In this document: piece by piece, positions 1 to 8,262 of the stretch
How positions within the stretch are numbered: the first letter of the stretch is position 1
Layout: the number at the start of each line of letters is the position of its first letter
NCBI GenBank assembly: GCA_002437905.1
Contig: DJRT01000021.1
Span: forward strand, 1-52,928
Reading direction: 5' to 3'
Source of the DNA: Ruminococcaceae bacterium UBA6353
GTDB lineage: Bacteria > Bacillota > Clostridia > Oscillospirales > Acutalibacteraceae
DNA: 52,928 bases
Notes under the pieces: model-generated
The model's database searches: none
Seen by the model: only the letters and a program-made list of their open reading frames with translations
What the model was told of the DNA's origin: nothing
Made by a program: the position numbers and the translations under genes

Positions 1-202
1 GCATGTGCCTCTTTTCCTTTCCCTCCGCATGGGCAACACTATCTGTGTGATTTTTGTAGCGGATAAATACAAAGAATGAAATACCGTCCTGCAGAGTTTA
101 TTGCCTTACCGTGATAAAGGCGCGCCCCGAATGTATTGAGCAGAGAATGTCGGGAATTGACTGCCCGTTTTTGGTAGAGTATTTGTAGATGGGAGGGAGA
201 AC
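1..202. other. Upstream edge, no gene seen
   Basis: The only frames here are antisense to the AraC-type gene. Apart from the weak TTGACT/TATTTG promoter noted with that gene, I see nothing recognisable. Confidence 0.5.
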
Positions 203-1123
203 ATGGATTGGATCACTGGATTGCAAAAGGCTATTGACTATGTCGAAGAGCATCTGACGGATACAATTGATTACGAGAAGGTTGCGGCACAGTGTTTCTC
301 GTCCAGCTATCATTTTCAGCGTGTGTTCAGCATTTTTTGCGGATATACGCTGGGCGAGTATATCCGCAATCGTCGGTTGTCCGTTGCCGGAGCGGAACTG
401 GCTGCCGGTGGTGTGCGAGTGCTTGATGTTGCGCTGAAATACGGCTATGAAAGTCCTGACAGCTTTGCCAAAGCCTTTCAGAAATTCCACGGCATATTGC
501 CATCACAGGCCCGTACGAATGGCCACCGGCTGCGCTCCTTTTCCCGTCTCGTCCTAAAAATTTCTTTGGAGGGTGGAACACTTATGGAGTACAGAATTCT
601 TGAAAAACCCGAAAGGATACTGACGGGTTATAAAGCGCATTTTCATGGGGTGCCATACGGAGAGGAACGGGAAAAGCAGGAGGGCAAATTATTTGAAACC
701 ACCCGAGCCAAGCAGTGGCTTTTGCGAGGTGCCAAGGGCGCGTCTGGCGATACGGGAACCGATATGTGCCTGATAACCAATGTGTCGGATGACGGGTACG
801 ACTTTTATTATGCTGCCGAGCTGGAGAAGTACGAGCGTGAAAACCTGTATAACCCGGCGGTGACGGGCTTTGACTATATGAAAGAATTTGGCTTTGAAAC
901 CATCGTTGTTCCGAGACAGACCTATGCGGTCTTCACAACGGAAAACCAGCCGTATCCGGTTGCGGATTATATCGACATCCGAAGGCGTATCGCAGCGGAG
1001 TGGCTGCCCGCAAATCATTTTGAGATTGCAAACGCCCCGGAAATCTCGGTCTACCACTGGTTTCCGAAAGATAAACGGGAAAAACGGTTCATTGAGATTT
1101 GGCTGCCGGTAGTGAAAAGGTAA
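203..1123 (+). CDS. AraC-family regulator with GyrI-like effector domain
   Basis: Transcription factor of 306 residues. Residues about 8-105 form the double helix-turn-helix of the AraC/XylS family, with the typical second-helix text 'YGYESPDSFAKAFQKFHG'. Residues about 130-306 resemble the GyrI-like/BmrR small-molecule-binding fold, as in Rob-type proteins with the DNA-binding half first. It probably senses a hydrophobic or cationic compound and controls efflux or stress genes; the ligand is unknown. The start follows GGGAGGGAGAAC. A weak possible promoter is TTGACT (157-162), 17 nt, TATTTG (180-185). GC looks lower than in the genes after 2.5 kb, as for the next gene, so recent transfer is possible. 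No target operon is adjacent. Confidence 0.85.
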   Translation: MDWITGLQKAIDYVEEHLTDTIDYEKVAAQCFSSSYHFQRVFSIFCGYTLGEYIRNRRLSVAGAELAAGGVRVLDVALKYGYESPDSFAKAFQKFHGILPSQARTNGHRLRSFSRLVLKISLEGGTLMEYRILEKPERILTGYKAHFHGVPYGEEREKQEGKLFETTRAKQWLLRGAKGASGDTGTDMCLITNVSDDGYDFYYAAELEKYERENLYNPAVTGFDYMKEFGFETIVVPRQTYAVFTTENQPYPVADYIDIRRRIAAEWLPANHFEIANAPEISVYHWFPKDKREKRFIEIWLPVVKR

Positions 1124-1228
1124 CCATTCTGCCGCCTCGACAGCGCTCTTCAAGGGTATGCACTCAACCTGTGGTTGTGTACGGGTAACCGGATATGGTA
1201 TACTCATTTGCAGGGGAAAGCGCTATAC

Positions 1229-1234
1229 TATAAT
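1229..1234 (+). promoter_or_regulatory. Promoter -10 for the XRE/TPR regulator
   Basis: TATAAT at 1229-1234, with TTTGCA at 1207-1212 as a possible -35 (16-nt spacer), 40 nt before the coding start. Confidence 0.5.
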
Positions 1235-1273
1235 CAGAAGGCGCCTTCGAATAAACGCACGGGGTGAAATGCG

Positions 1274-2395
1274 ATGTTAAAAATCGGCGAAAAGATCAAA
1301 GGACTAAGGAAAGCACAGAATATAACCCAAGAAAAACTGGCGGAGTATTTGAATATATTCTATCAGGCGATATCCAAATGGGAAAACGGCCTTGCTCTAC
1401 CGGATATAACGCTTATCCCCTCTTTATCGAACTTTTTTGGGGTTTCTGCTGATGAATTGCTAAATATAAAAACAGCAGAAAATGAGGCCGAACTCAAAAA
1501 ATATGAAGAGCAGTACCTGATCCTGAACCGCAAGGGAAAAGTTTTAGAAAAAATTGAGCTTGCGCGAAAAGTGCTTGAGCAGCATCCGAGGAATTATCAG
1601 TGGATGTTGAATCTCGCCTACGGATTGGTGTCCTATTGTGCGACCACTGAACAACAGGAATATAGCAAAGAACATCAATTCACAGAAGAAGCGATCCGGT
1701 TATGCGAAAGAGTCTTAGAGGACTGCACGGTAGATAGCTTCCGCCAGAGCGCGATTCAAATACTATGCTATAATTACCCCAAAATCGGGAAAAAGGACGA
1801 AGCCATACGGCTTGCCGAGAGTATGCCCGAGATGTTGCTTTGCAGAGAAAATTTGCTTAGCCGCATTTACACAGGGGAAGAGGCGCTAAAGCAGGAACAG
1901 GAAAATCTGATCCAAATGATGGATTACTGTTGCGGGATGCTGTACGAAATGGCTTGCCGCAGCGATTTGCGGCAAGGGCTCAGTGTGAATGAGCGAGTGA
2001 AGTTTATCAAAACCGCCATCAAGCTATACCAAATTATTTTAGAGGGCGATGAAAACAGCTTGTTCTATAATTGTCGACTGTCGCTGTATTATTTAACGAT
2101 AGCGAAGCTGTTTTGTCAGCAACATGACAGTGACCGGACCATACAGTATTTGTTGCTGTCGGAAACATGTGCAAACAGGTATGACAGCGTTTCCAATTTA
2201 GGTGAGCAGAAGTATCATTCCGTGTTTTTAAGCCGTTTGACCTGGAATCCCAAAAGCGCAGGCACCAATTGGGAGGGAACCTTAAAAGAGCAACTGTTGT
2301 ATAATCTGGAGGACAATTGCTTCGATGAGTTAAAAGAAGAGGAAGATTTCAAAAGCCTGAAAAGACGGTTGCTTTGTCTAAACAATGACCTATAA
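1274..2395 (+). CDS. XRE-family regulator with TPR-like C-terminal region
   Basis: The 373-residue protein starts with a Cro/CI-type helix-turn-helix (residues about 4-62; recognition helix around 'YQAISKWENG'). A long all-helical region with regularly spaced Leu, Tyr and Ala follows and resembles tetratricopeptide repeats. This architecture is common in Firmicute regulators that bind a peptide or a partner protein; no ligand can be named from the sequence. The gene stands alone, with a promoter just upstream and a terminator downstream. Base composition is AT-richer than the later genes, matching the AraC-type gene before it. The two may form a small acquired block. The ATG is preceded by GGGGTGAAATGCG, a weak ribosome binding site. 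Confidence 0.85.
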   Translation: MLKIGEKIKGLRKAQNITQEKLAEYLNIFYQAISKWENGLALPDITLIPSLSNFFGVSADELLNIKTAENEAELKKYEEQYLILNRKGKVLEKIELARKVLEQHPRNYQWMLNLAYGLVSYCATTEQQEYSKEHQFTEEAIRLCERVLEDCTVDSFRQSAIQILCYNYPKIGKKDEAIRLAESMPEMLLCRENLLSRIYTGEEALKQEQENLIQMMDYCCGMLYEMACRSDLRQGLSVNERVKFIKTAIKLYQIILEGDENSLFYNCRLSLYYLTIAKLFCQQHDSDRTIQYLLLSETCANRYDSVSNLGEQKYHSVFLSRLTWNPKSAGTNWEGTLKEQLLYNLEDNCFDELKEEEDFKSLKRRLLCLNNDL

Positions 2396-2460
2396 AAATG
2401 CCATTTTGCGCAATGCGCTTTTGTGCCTGTGTTGCCAAAGCTGCCGATGAACAAAGAAAC

Positions 2461-2505
2461 AGCAGCCTCCTGGCTATTTTCAAAGCCGGAGGCTGCTGCT
2501 TTTTG
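2461..2505. terminator. Intrinsic terminator between convergent genes
   Basis: The stem AGCAGCCTCC / GGAGGCTGCT is followed by a T run on the plus strand. It serves the XRE gene and probably also the convergent metallo-hydrolase. Confidence 0.8.
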
Positions 2506-2514
2506 TCTGTTTGC

Positions 2515-3351
2515 TTAAAAGTCGACGATCATGCCGTCATAGGAGATCTCCAACCCGCGGTTTACCTCCGGGTCGGTTGCCCGGTCATAGGTCAAGCCGC
2601 CATTGTGGGAAAAGTGGTTTGCGATGAAATGCGTATGCTCGTCGGCCAGCCCCATCTGCAGCAGGCGGTCGCGCACCACACAGTCATTGGCAATGCTCAT
2701 GTGGCAGTCTGCGGCGCCGCCCTGCAGCCCCATGGTGCAATCCAGCGAAACCAGATCCAGGTGCGGCGCATTATCCGCCAGCCATTGCCAGGTCTCATCG
2801 CCGAAAATGTAGGTATCGTGCGCATACAGCAAGGCCTTTCCGCCCTGCTGCAGCTCCTGGATCAGATAGACCAGGGGCTGTTTGGTGCCATGAACCGCCG
2901 GCAGCGGGGTGATGCGGCAGTCCTCGGCCTCGAACGGCTCAAAGGCGTGTACCTCATGAAACTGCAGGCGTCCAAGACGGTCTTTCTCTGTGCCCAGGAG
3001 GCGGTGCAGCTGCTCGCCGGTCTCGGCCGAGCCGTAGATGGCCAGCGGATACTCTGCTTGCAGGGTGCAATAGCCGTCCATGCGCGCCAGCAAGTCTTCG
3101 GGGTAGAAATGATCGCTGTGCGTGTGGGTGATCAGGCAGGTACGCAGCTGTGCCAGATCCAATCCGTAACGCAGCGCGTGTGCATAGGTGTCCGGGCCGA
3201 AATCCAACAGGATGCGCTCATTGACCAGCGCCTGGGCGCGGGTGCGGATATTACGGCCGCCGGCTTTCCGGGCAGCCGTGCAGATGGCGCAGGTGCAGAA
3301 GACCGCCGGTGTCCCTTCGTAAGCGGCAGTGCCGAGATATTGCATACGCAT
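2515..3351 (-). CDS. PhnP-like MBL-fold metallo-hydrolase
   Basis: Metallo-beta-lactamase-fold enzyme of 278 residues. The metal-binding HTHSDH motif is at about residues 76-81, with later metal ligands in 'LYAHDTYIF' and 'NHFSHNGG'. The N-terminal Cys cluster FCTCAIC (about 18-24) matches the extra zinc site of PhnP-type phosphodiesterases, which open phosphoribosyl 1,2-cyclic phosphate. No phn genes are nearby, so the substrate here is uncertain. A longer reading frame begins at 3390, but AAGGAG lies 8 nt before the ATG at 3351, so the shorter start is chosen. It is a single gene with its own promoter at 3381-3409. Confidence 0.85.
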   Translation of the reverse strand: MRMQYLGTAAYEGTPAVFCTCAICTAARKAGGRNIRTRAQALVNERILLDFGPDTYAHALRYGLDLAQLRTCLITHTHSDHFYPEDLLARMDGYCTLQAEYPLAIYGSAETGEQLHRLLGTEKDRLGRLQFHEVHAFEPFEAEDCRITPLPAVHGTKQPLVYLIQELQQGGKALLYAHDTYIFGDETWQWLADNAPHLDLVSLDCTMGLQGGAADCHMSIANDCVVRDRLLQMGLADEHTHFIANHFSHNGGLTYDRATDPEVNRGLEISYDGMIVDF

Positions 3352-3380
3352 ACTTTCAGCTCCTTTTTCATGGTAGGGGT

Positions 3381-3409
3381 AGCATAGCACGGATGGCCGC
3401 CCTTGTCAA
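3381..3409 (-). promoter_or_regulatory. Sigma-A promoter of the metallo-hydrolase gene
   Basis: Read on the minus strand: -35 TTGACA (3409-3404), 17-nt spacer, -10 TATGCT (3386-3381). Confidence 0.75.
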
Positions 3410-3568
3410 CCAGGGGGCAAGTTTTTGCTTAAAAACAGAAAAATTGCCAAAAACTTGACCAAACAGGCAAATAATGTGTGTATAATGTGGTGGCTATTGG
3501 ATGTTCTGACCAATTTCCCTGCGCAGTTTCAGCCGATCCGGCAGTTTCCCGAAAAATGCCGAAAAAGC

Positions 3569-3597
3569 TTGCGTCGAGTGGTCGAATATGCTACAAT
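3569..3597 (+). promoter_or_regulatory. Promoter of the moxR operon
   Basis: TTGCGT (3569-3574), 17-nt spacer, TACAAT (3592-3597), 48 nt before the moxR start. Another TATAAT at 3481-3486 lies 20 nt after TTGACC (3455-3460). That spacing is less good, but it could be a second upstream start site. Confidence 0.6.
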
Positions 3598-3645
3598 AGA
3601 CCATGTGCGTTTAGACAAAAACACTTTGAGTTGGAGGAAAACTTC

Positions 3646-4584
3646 ATGAATTCTGTACAATGCCTGTCAGCCATTCGGGACAATATGAAAAAGGCCGTTG
3701 TGGGCAAGGACGAGGTGATCGACGAACTGCTGATCGCCCTGATCTGCTCCGGCCATGTGCTGGTGGAGGACCTGCCCGGCCTGGGCAAGACCACGCTGGT
3801 TTCAGCCCTGGCGTCCTCGCTTGGCTGCAGCTTCCAGCGCATCCAGTTTACGCCGGATGTGCTGCCGTCCGATATCACCGGTTTCAATATGGTGCAGCTG
3901 CAGACCGGCGAACAGATCTTCCATCCCGGCAGTGTGCATCATCAGATCATACTGGCGGATGAAATCAACCGTGCCAGCCCCAAGACCCAGTCGGCACTGC
4001 TGGAGGCCATGCAGGAGCGGCAGGTCACGGTGGATGGCAAGACCTACCCGCTGCCGCAGCCGTTTATGGTGCTGGCGACCCAGAACCCGGTAGAGATGGC
4101 CGGTACATATCCGCTGCCGGAGGCGCAGATGGACCGCTTCCTTATGCGGATCAGCGTTGGCTATCCCAATCATGAGGAGGAGCTGGATATTGTGCGCCGC
4201 CGCCGCGGCGTGAGCGAGCAGGTGCATCTGCAGCCGGTGGCTGAGGTGGCAGACATCCTGGCGATCCAGAATATGCTGGGCGACATCCATGTGGACGATG
4301 CCATTCTGGAATATATCGTCCATATCGTGGAGGTGACCCGCCGTATGGAGGGTGTGCTGATGGGCGTCAGCCCCCGTGGCTCCATCGCCCTGACCAAGGC
4401 TGCCTGTGCTGCCGCCATTCTGGACGGGCGCAGCTATGTGCTGCCGGACGACGTTAAGCGGATGGCCGTGAGCGTGCTGGCACACCGCCTGGTGCTGAAA
4501 AACCGCTCCGGTGCGGAGGGAACCACGGCGGCCGATGTCATTGCCGGCATCCTGCGGGATACGCGGGTGCCGAAGATGAAGTGA
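3646..4584 (+). CDS. MoxR-family AAA+ ATPase
   Basis: AAA+ ATPase of 312 residues. Walker A GLGKTT is at about residues 45-50 and Walker B ILADEIN at about 102-108, followed by the MoxR lid with 'MGVSPRG'. MoxR proteins act as chaperone-like ATPases that mature or insert metal- or complex-bearing envelope proteins. They are usually encoded next to DUF58 and transglutaminase proteins, exactly as here. The reading frame stays open upstream to 3478. The ATG at 3646, with TTGGAGG 8 nt before it, is the convincing start. It is the first gene of a four-gene operon, followed 13 nt later by the DUF58 gene. Confidence 0.93.
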   Translation: MNSVQCLSAIRDNMKKAVVGKDEVIDELLIALICSGHVLVEDLPGLGKTTLVSALASSLGCSFQRIQFTPDVLPSDITGFNMVQLQTGEQIFHPGSVHHQIILADEINRASPKTQSALLEAMQERQVTVDGKTYPLPQPFMVLATQNPVEMAGTYPLPEAQMDRFLMRISVGYPNHEEELDIVRRRRGVSEQVHLQPVAEVADILAIQNMLGDIHVDDAILEYIVHIVEVTRRMEGVLMGVSPRGSIALTKAACAAAILDGRSYVLPDDVKRMAVSVLAHRLVLKNRSGAEGTTAADVIAGILRDTRVPKMK

Positions 4585-4597
4585 GAGGATCTGCCGC

Positions 4598-5818
4598 ATG
4601 ACTGTGAAAGGAACCATTTGCCTGCTGCTGGATATCGCCCTGCTGATCCTGGGGCTTGGCAGCGGCATACGGGCGCTGCTGATCGGCGCCTTTTTCCTGC
4701 TGCTGGTGTGGGTGGCAAGCCTGCTGGCGCTGCTGCTGGCGGTGCCCTCTCTGCGGGTGGAAAGCGCCCTGGAACCGGCGCAGCTGACCCGTGGCACGCC
4801 GGTGCATTATCGCTTTATTATGCAGGGGCGGGTGCCGCTGCCGGTGGCCGGCCATGTGGTCATCCGCCCGGCCGGCACTGCCCGCAAGGATAAAAAGCGC
4901 CGGCAGCACTATGCTTTTTTCATGCAGCCGTCGTTGCACCGCTGGGAGCGCACCTTTGAAGTGGAGCTGCCCTGCGATCACCGCGGCTATTGGCCGATGG
5001 CGCCGGAGAGCCTGCGTCTGCAGGATGTTTTCGGCTTGTTTTCGCTGCCGGTGATCCGCCGCGGCAGGGTGCAGCCGCTGCCGGTTACCCTGTGCGTGCT
5101 GCCCAAGGTGCATCCGCTGCCCCCCCGCGATGAGGAACGCTCCCGCAGTGAGGGGTTTGCCGCCACGGCGACCCGCAACGCGGTGAATGGTGAGCTGTTC
5201 GGCGATACCCGGCAGTATCAGCCGGGCGACCCGGTGAAACGGGTGCACTGGAAGCAGACTGCCCGCACCGGACAGCTGTATATCCGGCAGTTTGAGGCGC
5301 AGGAGAACCCGCAGACGGTGCTGCTGCTGGATCTTGGCTGCCGCAGCCGGGATACGGTGCGGCTGGCGGATATCGCAGCCGAGCTGGCGGCCACCATTGC
5401 CCGCTATACGCTGCAGCAGGGGAAAAGCCTGCAGGTGCTGCCGGTACGCGCCGCGGACAAGGCCGCGGCCGACCGGGAGGATAGCTGGCTGCGGGATGAG
5501 CGCGATATGGATGCCTTTTTGCTGCGGCTGGCCGGTATGACCTTCCATACCGACAGCCAGCCGCTGGATGCCTGGCAGCTGCAGGATACCCGCTACATGG
5601 GGGCGGGAACCATCCGCGTGATTACGGAGGATCCCTCCAAGGCTTTGCTGGAAAAGCTGCAGGAGCTGAAGAACAACGGCCACCATGTTACCTGCCTCAT
5701 CCCGGCCGCCGGCGAACTGTCAGAAACGGTGATGGCGGCGCTGGATGAGCCGGATTGCCGCCCGATTGTGGTAGCCGACCCTGACCAGATTGCGGAGAGA
5801 GTGGGTGACTGCCTGTGA
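4598..5818 (+). CDS. DUF58-domain membrane protein
   Basis: A 406-residue protein with two hydrophobic segments at about residues 6-50 and then a cytoplasmic region carrying the DUF58 signature. That signature includes 'RQYQPGDPVKRVHWKQTA' and 'LYIRQFE' (about 206-232), then a von-Willebrand-like 'VLLLDLG'. DUF58 proteins work with a MoxR ATPase and a transglutaminase-like partner at the membrane; their biochemical role is not settled. The ATG follows GAGAGGATCTGCCGC. The stop overlaps the next start as GTGA, indicating translational coupling. Confidence 0.9.
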   Translation: MTVKGTICLLLDIALLILGLGSGIRALLIGAFFLLLVWVASLLALLLAVPSLRVESALEPAQLTRGTPVHYRFIMQGRVPLPVAGHVVIRPAGTARKDKKRRQHYAFFMQPSLHRWERTFEVELPCDHRGYWPMAPESLRLQDVFGLFSLPVIRRGRVQPLPVTLCVLPKVHPLPPRDEERSRSEGFAATATRNAVNGELFGDTRQYQPGDPVKRVHWKQTARTGQLYIRQFEAQENPQTVLLLDLGCRSRDTVRLADIAAELAATIARYTLQQGKSLQVLPVRAADKAAADREDSWLRDERDMDAFLLRLAGMTFHTDSQPLDAWQLQDTRYMGAGTIRVITEDPSKALLEKLQELKNNGHHVTCLIPAAGELSETVMAALDEPDCRPIVVADPDQIAERVGDCL

Positions 5819-8238
5819 AAAACGATCGTCCAATGCGCAGCTCCCTCACTATTGTGGGCGCCGGCATGAGCAAGGAAAGTCTGACCGAATTTTTCTGCGA
5901 GATGATCTGCTGCTGGCTGCTGGCGGTCGGCACCGCCGCGCTGCAGAATGTGCAGCTGGCCTATCCGGTCAGCTATTTCGCCATCCTGTGGCAGACGGCA
6001 GTGAGCATTGCCGTGCTGGCGCTGTTTTCCCGCCGCTGGTTTGTGCTGCTGATCACCACGGTCCAGCTGCTGCTGCTCAGCCTGCTGGCCATGCTGCTGT
6101 TCCAGCTTCCGCTGGCGCAGTTTTTTACCAATGCTTCGGATTTCATTGCCTGGTGGTTTGCCGGCATGCCGGAGGATTCTGACTGGTTTACCGAGGCGGG
6201 CATGACGGTGGTGCATGTGCTGCTGAATGTCGGCATCAGCTGCCTGATGTTCTTTGTGGTGCGGCTTTCCCGCAATGCACTGCCGCCGATGGCGCTGTGT
6301 GTGGCGATCCTGATCGCCGTGATGGCGCTGGGCGATACGGAGAACAATGCCTTTGCCGTGGCGGCCTATCTGGCCGGCTGCTGCACGCTGATCTCCCGCG
6401 ACCATTACAGTGGCCGGCGTCTATTCTCCGGACGGGAAAAATACCGGCCGATGGGTAACCGCTGGCTGCCCTGCGTGGTGGCCGGTTCGGTCAGTGTTAT
6501 TGTGGCGGCGGGGCTGTTTTTCCTGCTGCCGCAGGATACCATCAATCTGCGCACGCGGCTGTGCTCTTACCTTACAGCCGATTTCCAGACCCTGATCGAC
6601 TGGTTCCCCACCGAGCAGAAATCCACCGATCAGATCACCCTGAAGGATCTCGGCCTGCAGACCTATAATACCCGCATTGGCGGGGATCTGGAGCTGGATA
6701 AGGAGGAGGCCGCCCTGCTGGCTGTGACCGATGGCGACAGCTCCACCTTCCTGCGGGTCACCACCTATAATACCTATACCGGCTACCTGTGGAAGAACCG
6801 CTTCAAGACCGGCTATCGCATCAACGGGCCGTGGAAGCAGACCCAGCTGCAGCAGATGGGCAGCATCGGCATGGACAGCGAAAAGGCGGTAAAAAACCTG
6901 GAGGAGATCGAGGACATCATCGAGGAAAAGAGCCTCACCGTCACGCTCTCGCAGGAAACGCCCTTTTTGTTCTCCAAGGAGCTGCTGACCAGCTATACCG
7001 AAAACACCCGTGTGAAAAATCCCGTGGTGCACAATGCCAATGGTGAGCTGCTGTCGTATTTCGGCCTGCCGGATGGGTACAGCTATACCATGACCTATAC
7101 CAATATTCCGACGCTGGAGCACGCCACGGAGGATGAGCTGTATGTGCTGCAGGCTTTCAGCCGGGACAGCGCGGATCCCTTTGCGGACGATATTGAGGCA
7201 CAGCAGGCCTATCTTGCTCTGCCGGACGATTATTCGCCGCAGGCGGCGGCGATCGCCGACGAGATCAGCATCCAGTGCAGCAGCACTCTGGAGCAGGCGA
7301 TCACGCTGGCGGAGTATTTTACCATCGACCGTGGGTATTCCTATACCGATAAGCCGGGCAAGATCCGCTCCGGCGAGGATGTGGTGGAAAAGCTGCTGCA
7401 GACCAAAAAGGGGCACTGCGTGTATTACGCCACGGCTGTGGCGACAATGGCGCGTTCCATCGGCATCCCCTCCCGGCTGGCGGCCGGCTACCGCACGGTA
7501 CGCAGCGAAGAGCTGGATGCCTATGTGGTAAGCAGCAATGAGCCGTATGCGTGGGTGGAGTGCTACATCCGCGGGCTTGGCTGGGTGCCGCTGGATCCCA
7601 CCCCGCGGCAGAAATCCACCCGTGTGGTGACGGTGGAGAAGCCGGTCTATCAGCCTATTGAGGAGCCGATGCCGAACCAGGAGCAGGATACGCCGCCGGA
7701 TGAGGACGAACCGGATACCGACCGGATGCTTGTGCAGCCGAAGGCGCTGGCTGTCGGTCTGCCGCTGTTGCTGCTTTTGCTGCTGCTGGTGGTGCGTACA
7801 CTGCTGGCCGACCGCGCCTACCGCCCGGAAAATGCCCGCAGGCTGTTCAAGAGCCGGCGGCGGCGCTGCCAGTTCTATTACCAGGATGTTTTGCGGCAGC
7901 TGGAGTGCTATCGGCAGCCGCTCAATTTCGGCGAAACGCTGTGGGAGTGGCTGGAACGCCTGCGCCCGCAGCTGGGGGATGAGCAGACGGATACTCTGCG
8001 GCAGGTACTGCTGCCGGCGCTGGCTATGCAGTATGGCGACCGCACCCCCACCGAGGAGGAGATCGACGCGCTGGCACAGCAGCATGCGGCGCTGGAAAGC
8101 CGGCTGCATGAGCACCTGTCGATCATTCCGTACATTCTTTACCGCCGGGTGCTGCTGCCGGTGATGTCACCGGCCGTGCTGCGCTATCCGCAGGAGCCGG
8201 CGGAAGAAGAAACCACTGCAGTAGACGCCCCGCAATAA
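5815..8238 (+). CDS. TgpA-like transmembrane transglutaminase-domain protein
   Basis: Large 807-residue membrane protein. About six hydrophobic segments lie in residues 20-240, followed by an extracytoplasmic transglutaminase-like core and a late membrane segment near 642-662 with a cytoplasmic C-terminal tail. The core has the nucleophile in GHCVYYA (Cys535) and the Asp of 'LDPTP' (Asp594). The usual catalytic His in the HAWVE block is Tyr578 ('PYAWVECY'), so cysteine-protease/transglutaminase chemistry may be lost or altered. The GTG start overlaps the DUF58 stop. With MoxR and DUF58 it forms the standard three-gene envelope module. It probably acts on cell-wall or surface proteins; the substrate is unknown. 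Confidence 0.9.
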   Translation: MKNDRPMRSSLTIVGAGMSKESLTEFFCEMICCWLLAVGTAALQNVQLAYPVSYFAILWQTAVSIAVLALFSRRWFVLLITTVQLLLLSLLAMLLFQLPLAQFFTNASDFIAWWFAGMPEDSDWFTEAGMTVVHVLLNVGISCLMFFVVRLSRNALPPMALCVAILIAVMALGDTENNAFAVAAYLAGCCTLISRDHYSGRRLFSGREKYRPMGNRWLPCVVAGSVSVIVAAGLFFLLPQDTINLRTRLCSYLTADFQTLIDWFPTEQKSTDQITLKDLGLQTYNTRIGGDLELDKEEAALLAVTDGDSSTFLRVTTYNTYTGYLWKNRFKTGYRINGPWKQTQLQQMGSIGMDSEKAVKNLEEIEDIIEEKSLTVTLSQETPFLFSKELLTSYTENTRVKNPVVHNANGELLSYFGLPDGYSYTMTYTNIPTLEHATEDELYVLQAFSRDSADPFADDIEAQQAYLALPDDYSPQAAAIADEISIQCSSTLEQAITLAEYFTIDRGYSYTDKPGKIRSGEDVVEKLLQTKKGHCVYYATAVATMARSIGIPSRLAAGYRTVRSEELDAYVVSSNEPYAWVECYIRGLGWVPLDPTPRQKSTRVVTVEKPVYQPIEEPMPNQEQDTPPDEDEPDTDRMLVQPKALAVGLPLLLLLLLLVVRTLLADRAYRPENARRLFKSRRRRCQFYYQDVLRQLECYRQPLNFGETLWEWLERLRPQLGDEQTDTLRQVLLPALAMQYGDRTPTEEEIDALAQQHAALESRLHEHLSIIPYILYRRVLLPVMSPAVLRYPQEPAEEETTAVDAPQ

Positions 8239-8262
8239 ACGAAAAAACGAAAGGAGCCTGCC

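Noticed and set aside
2398..3387. Long open frame on plus strand across the metallo-hydrolase
   Set aside because: Antisense shadow of a gene with intact motifs, promoter and ribosome binding site; caused by high GC.
3608..3620. TTAGACAAAAACAC near the moxR start as a MITE end
   Set aside because: Diverges after about ten bases and has no partner end.
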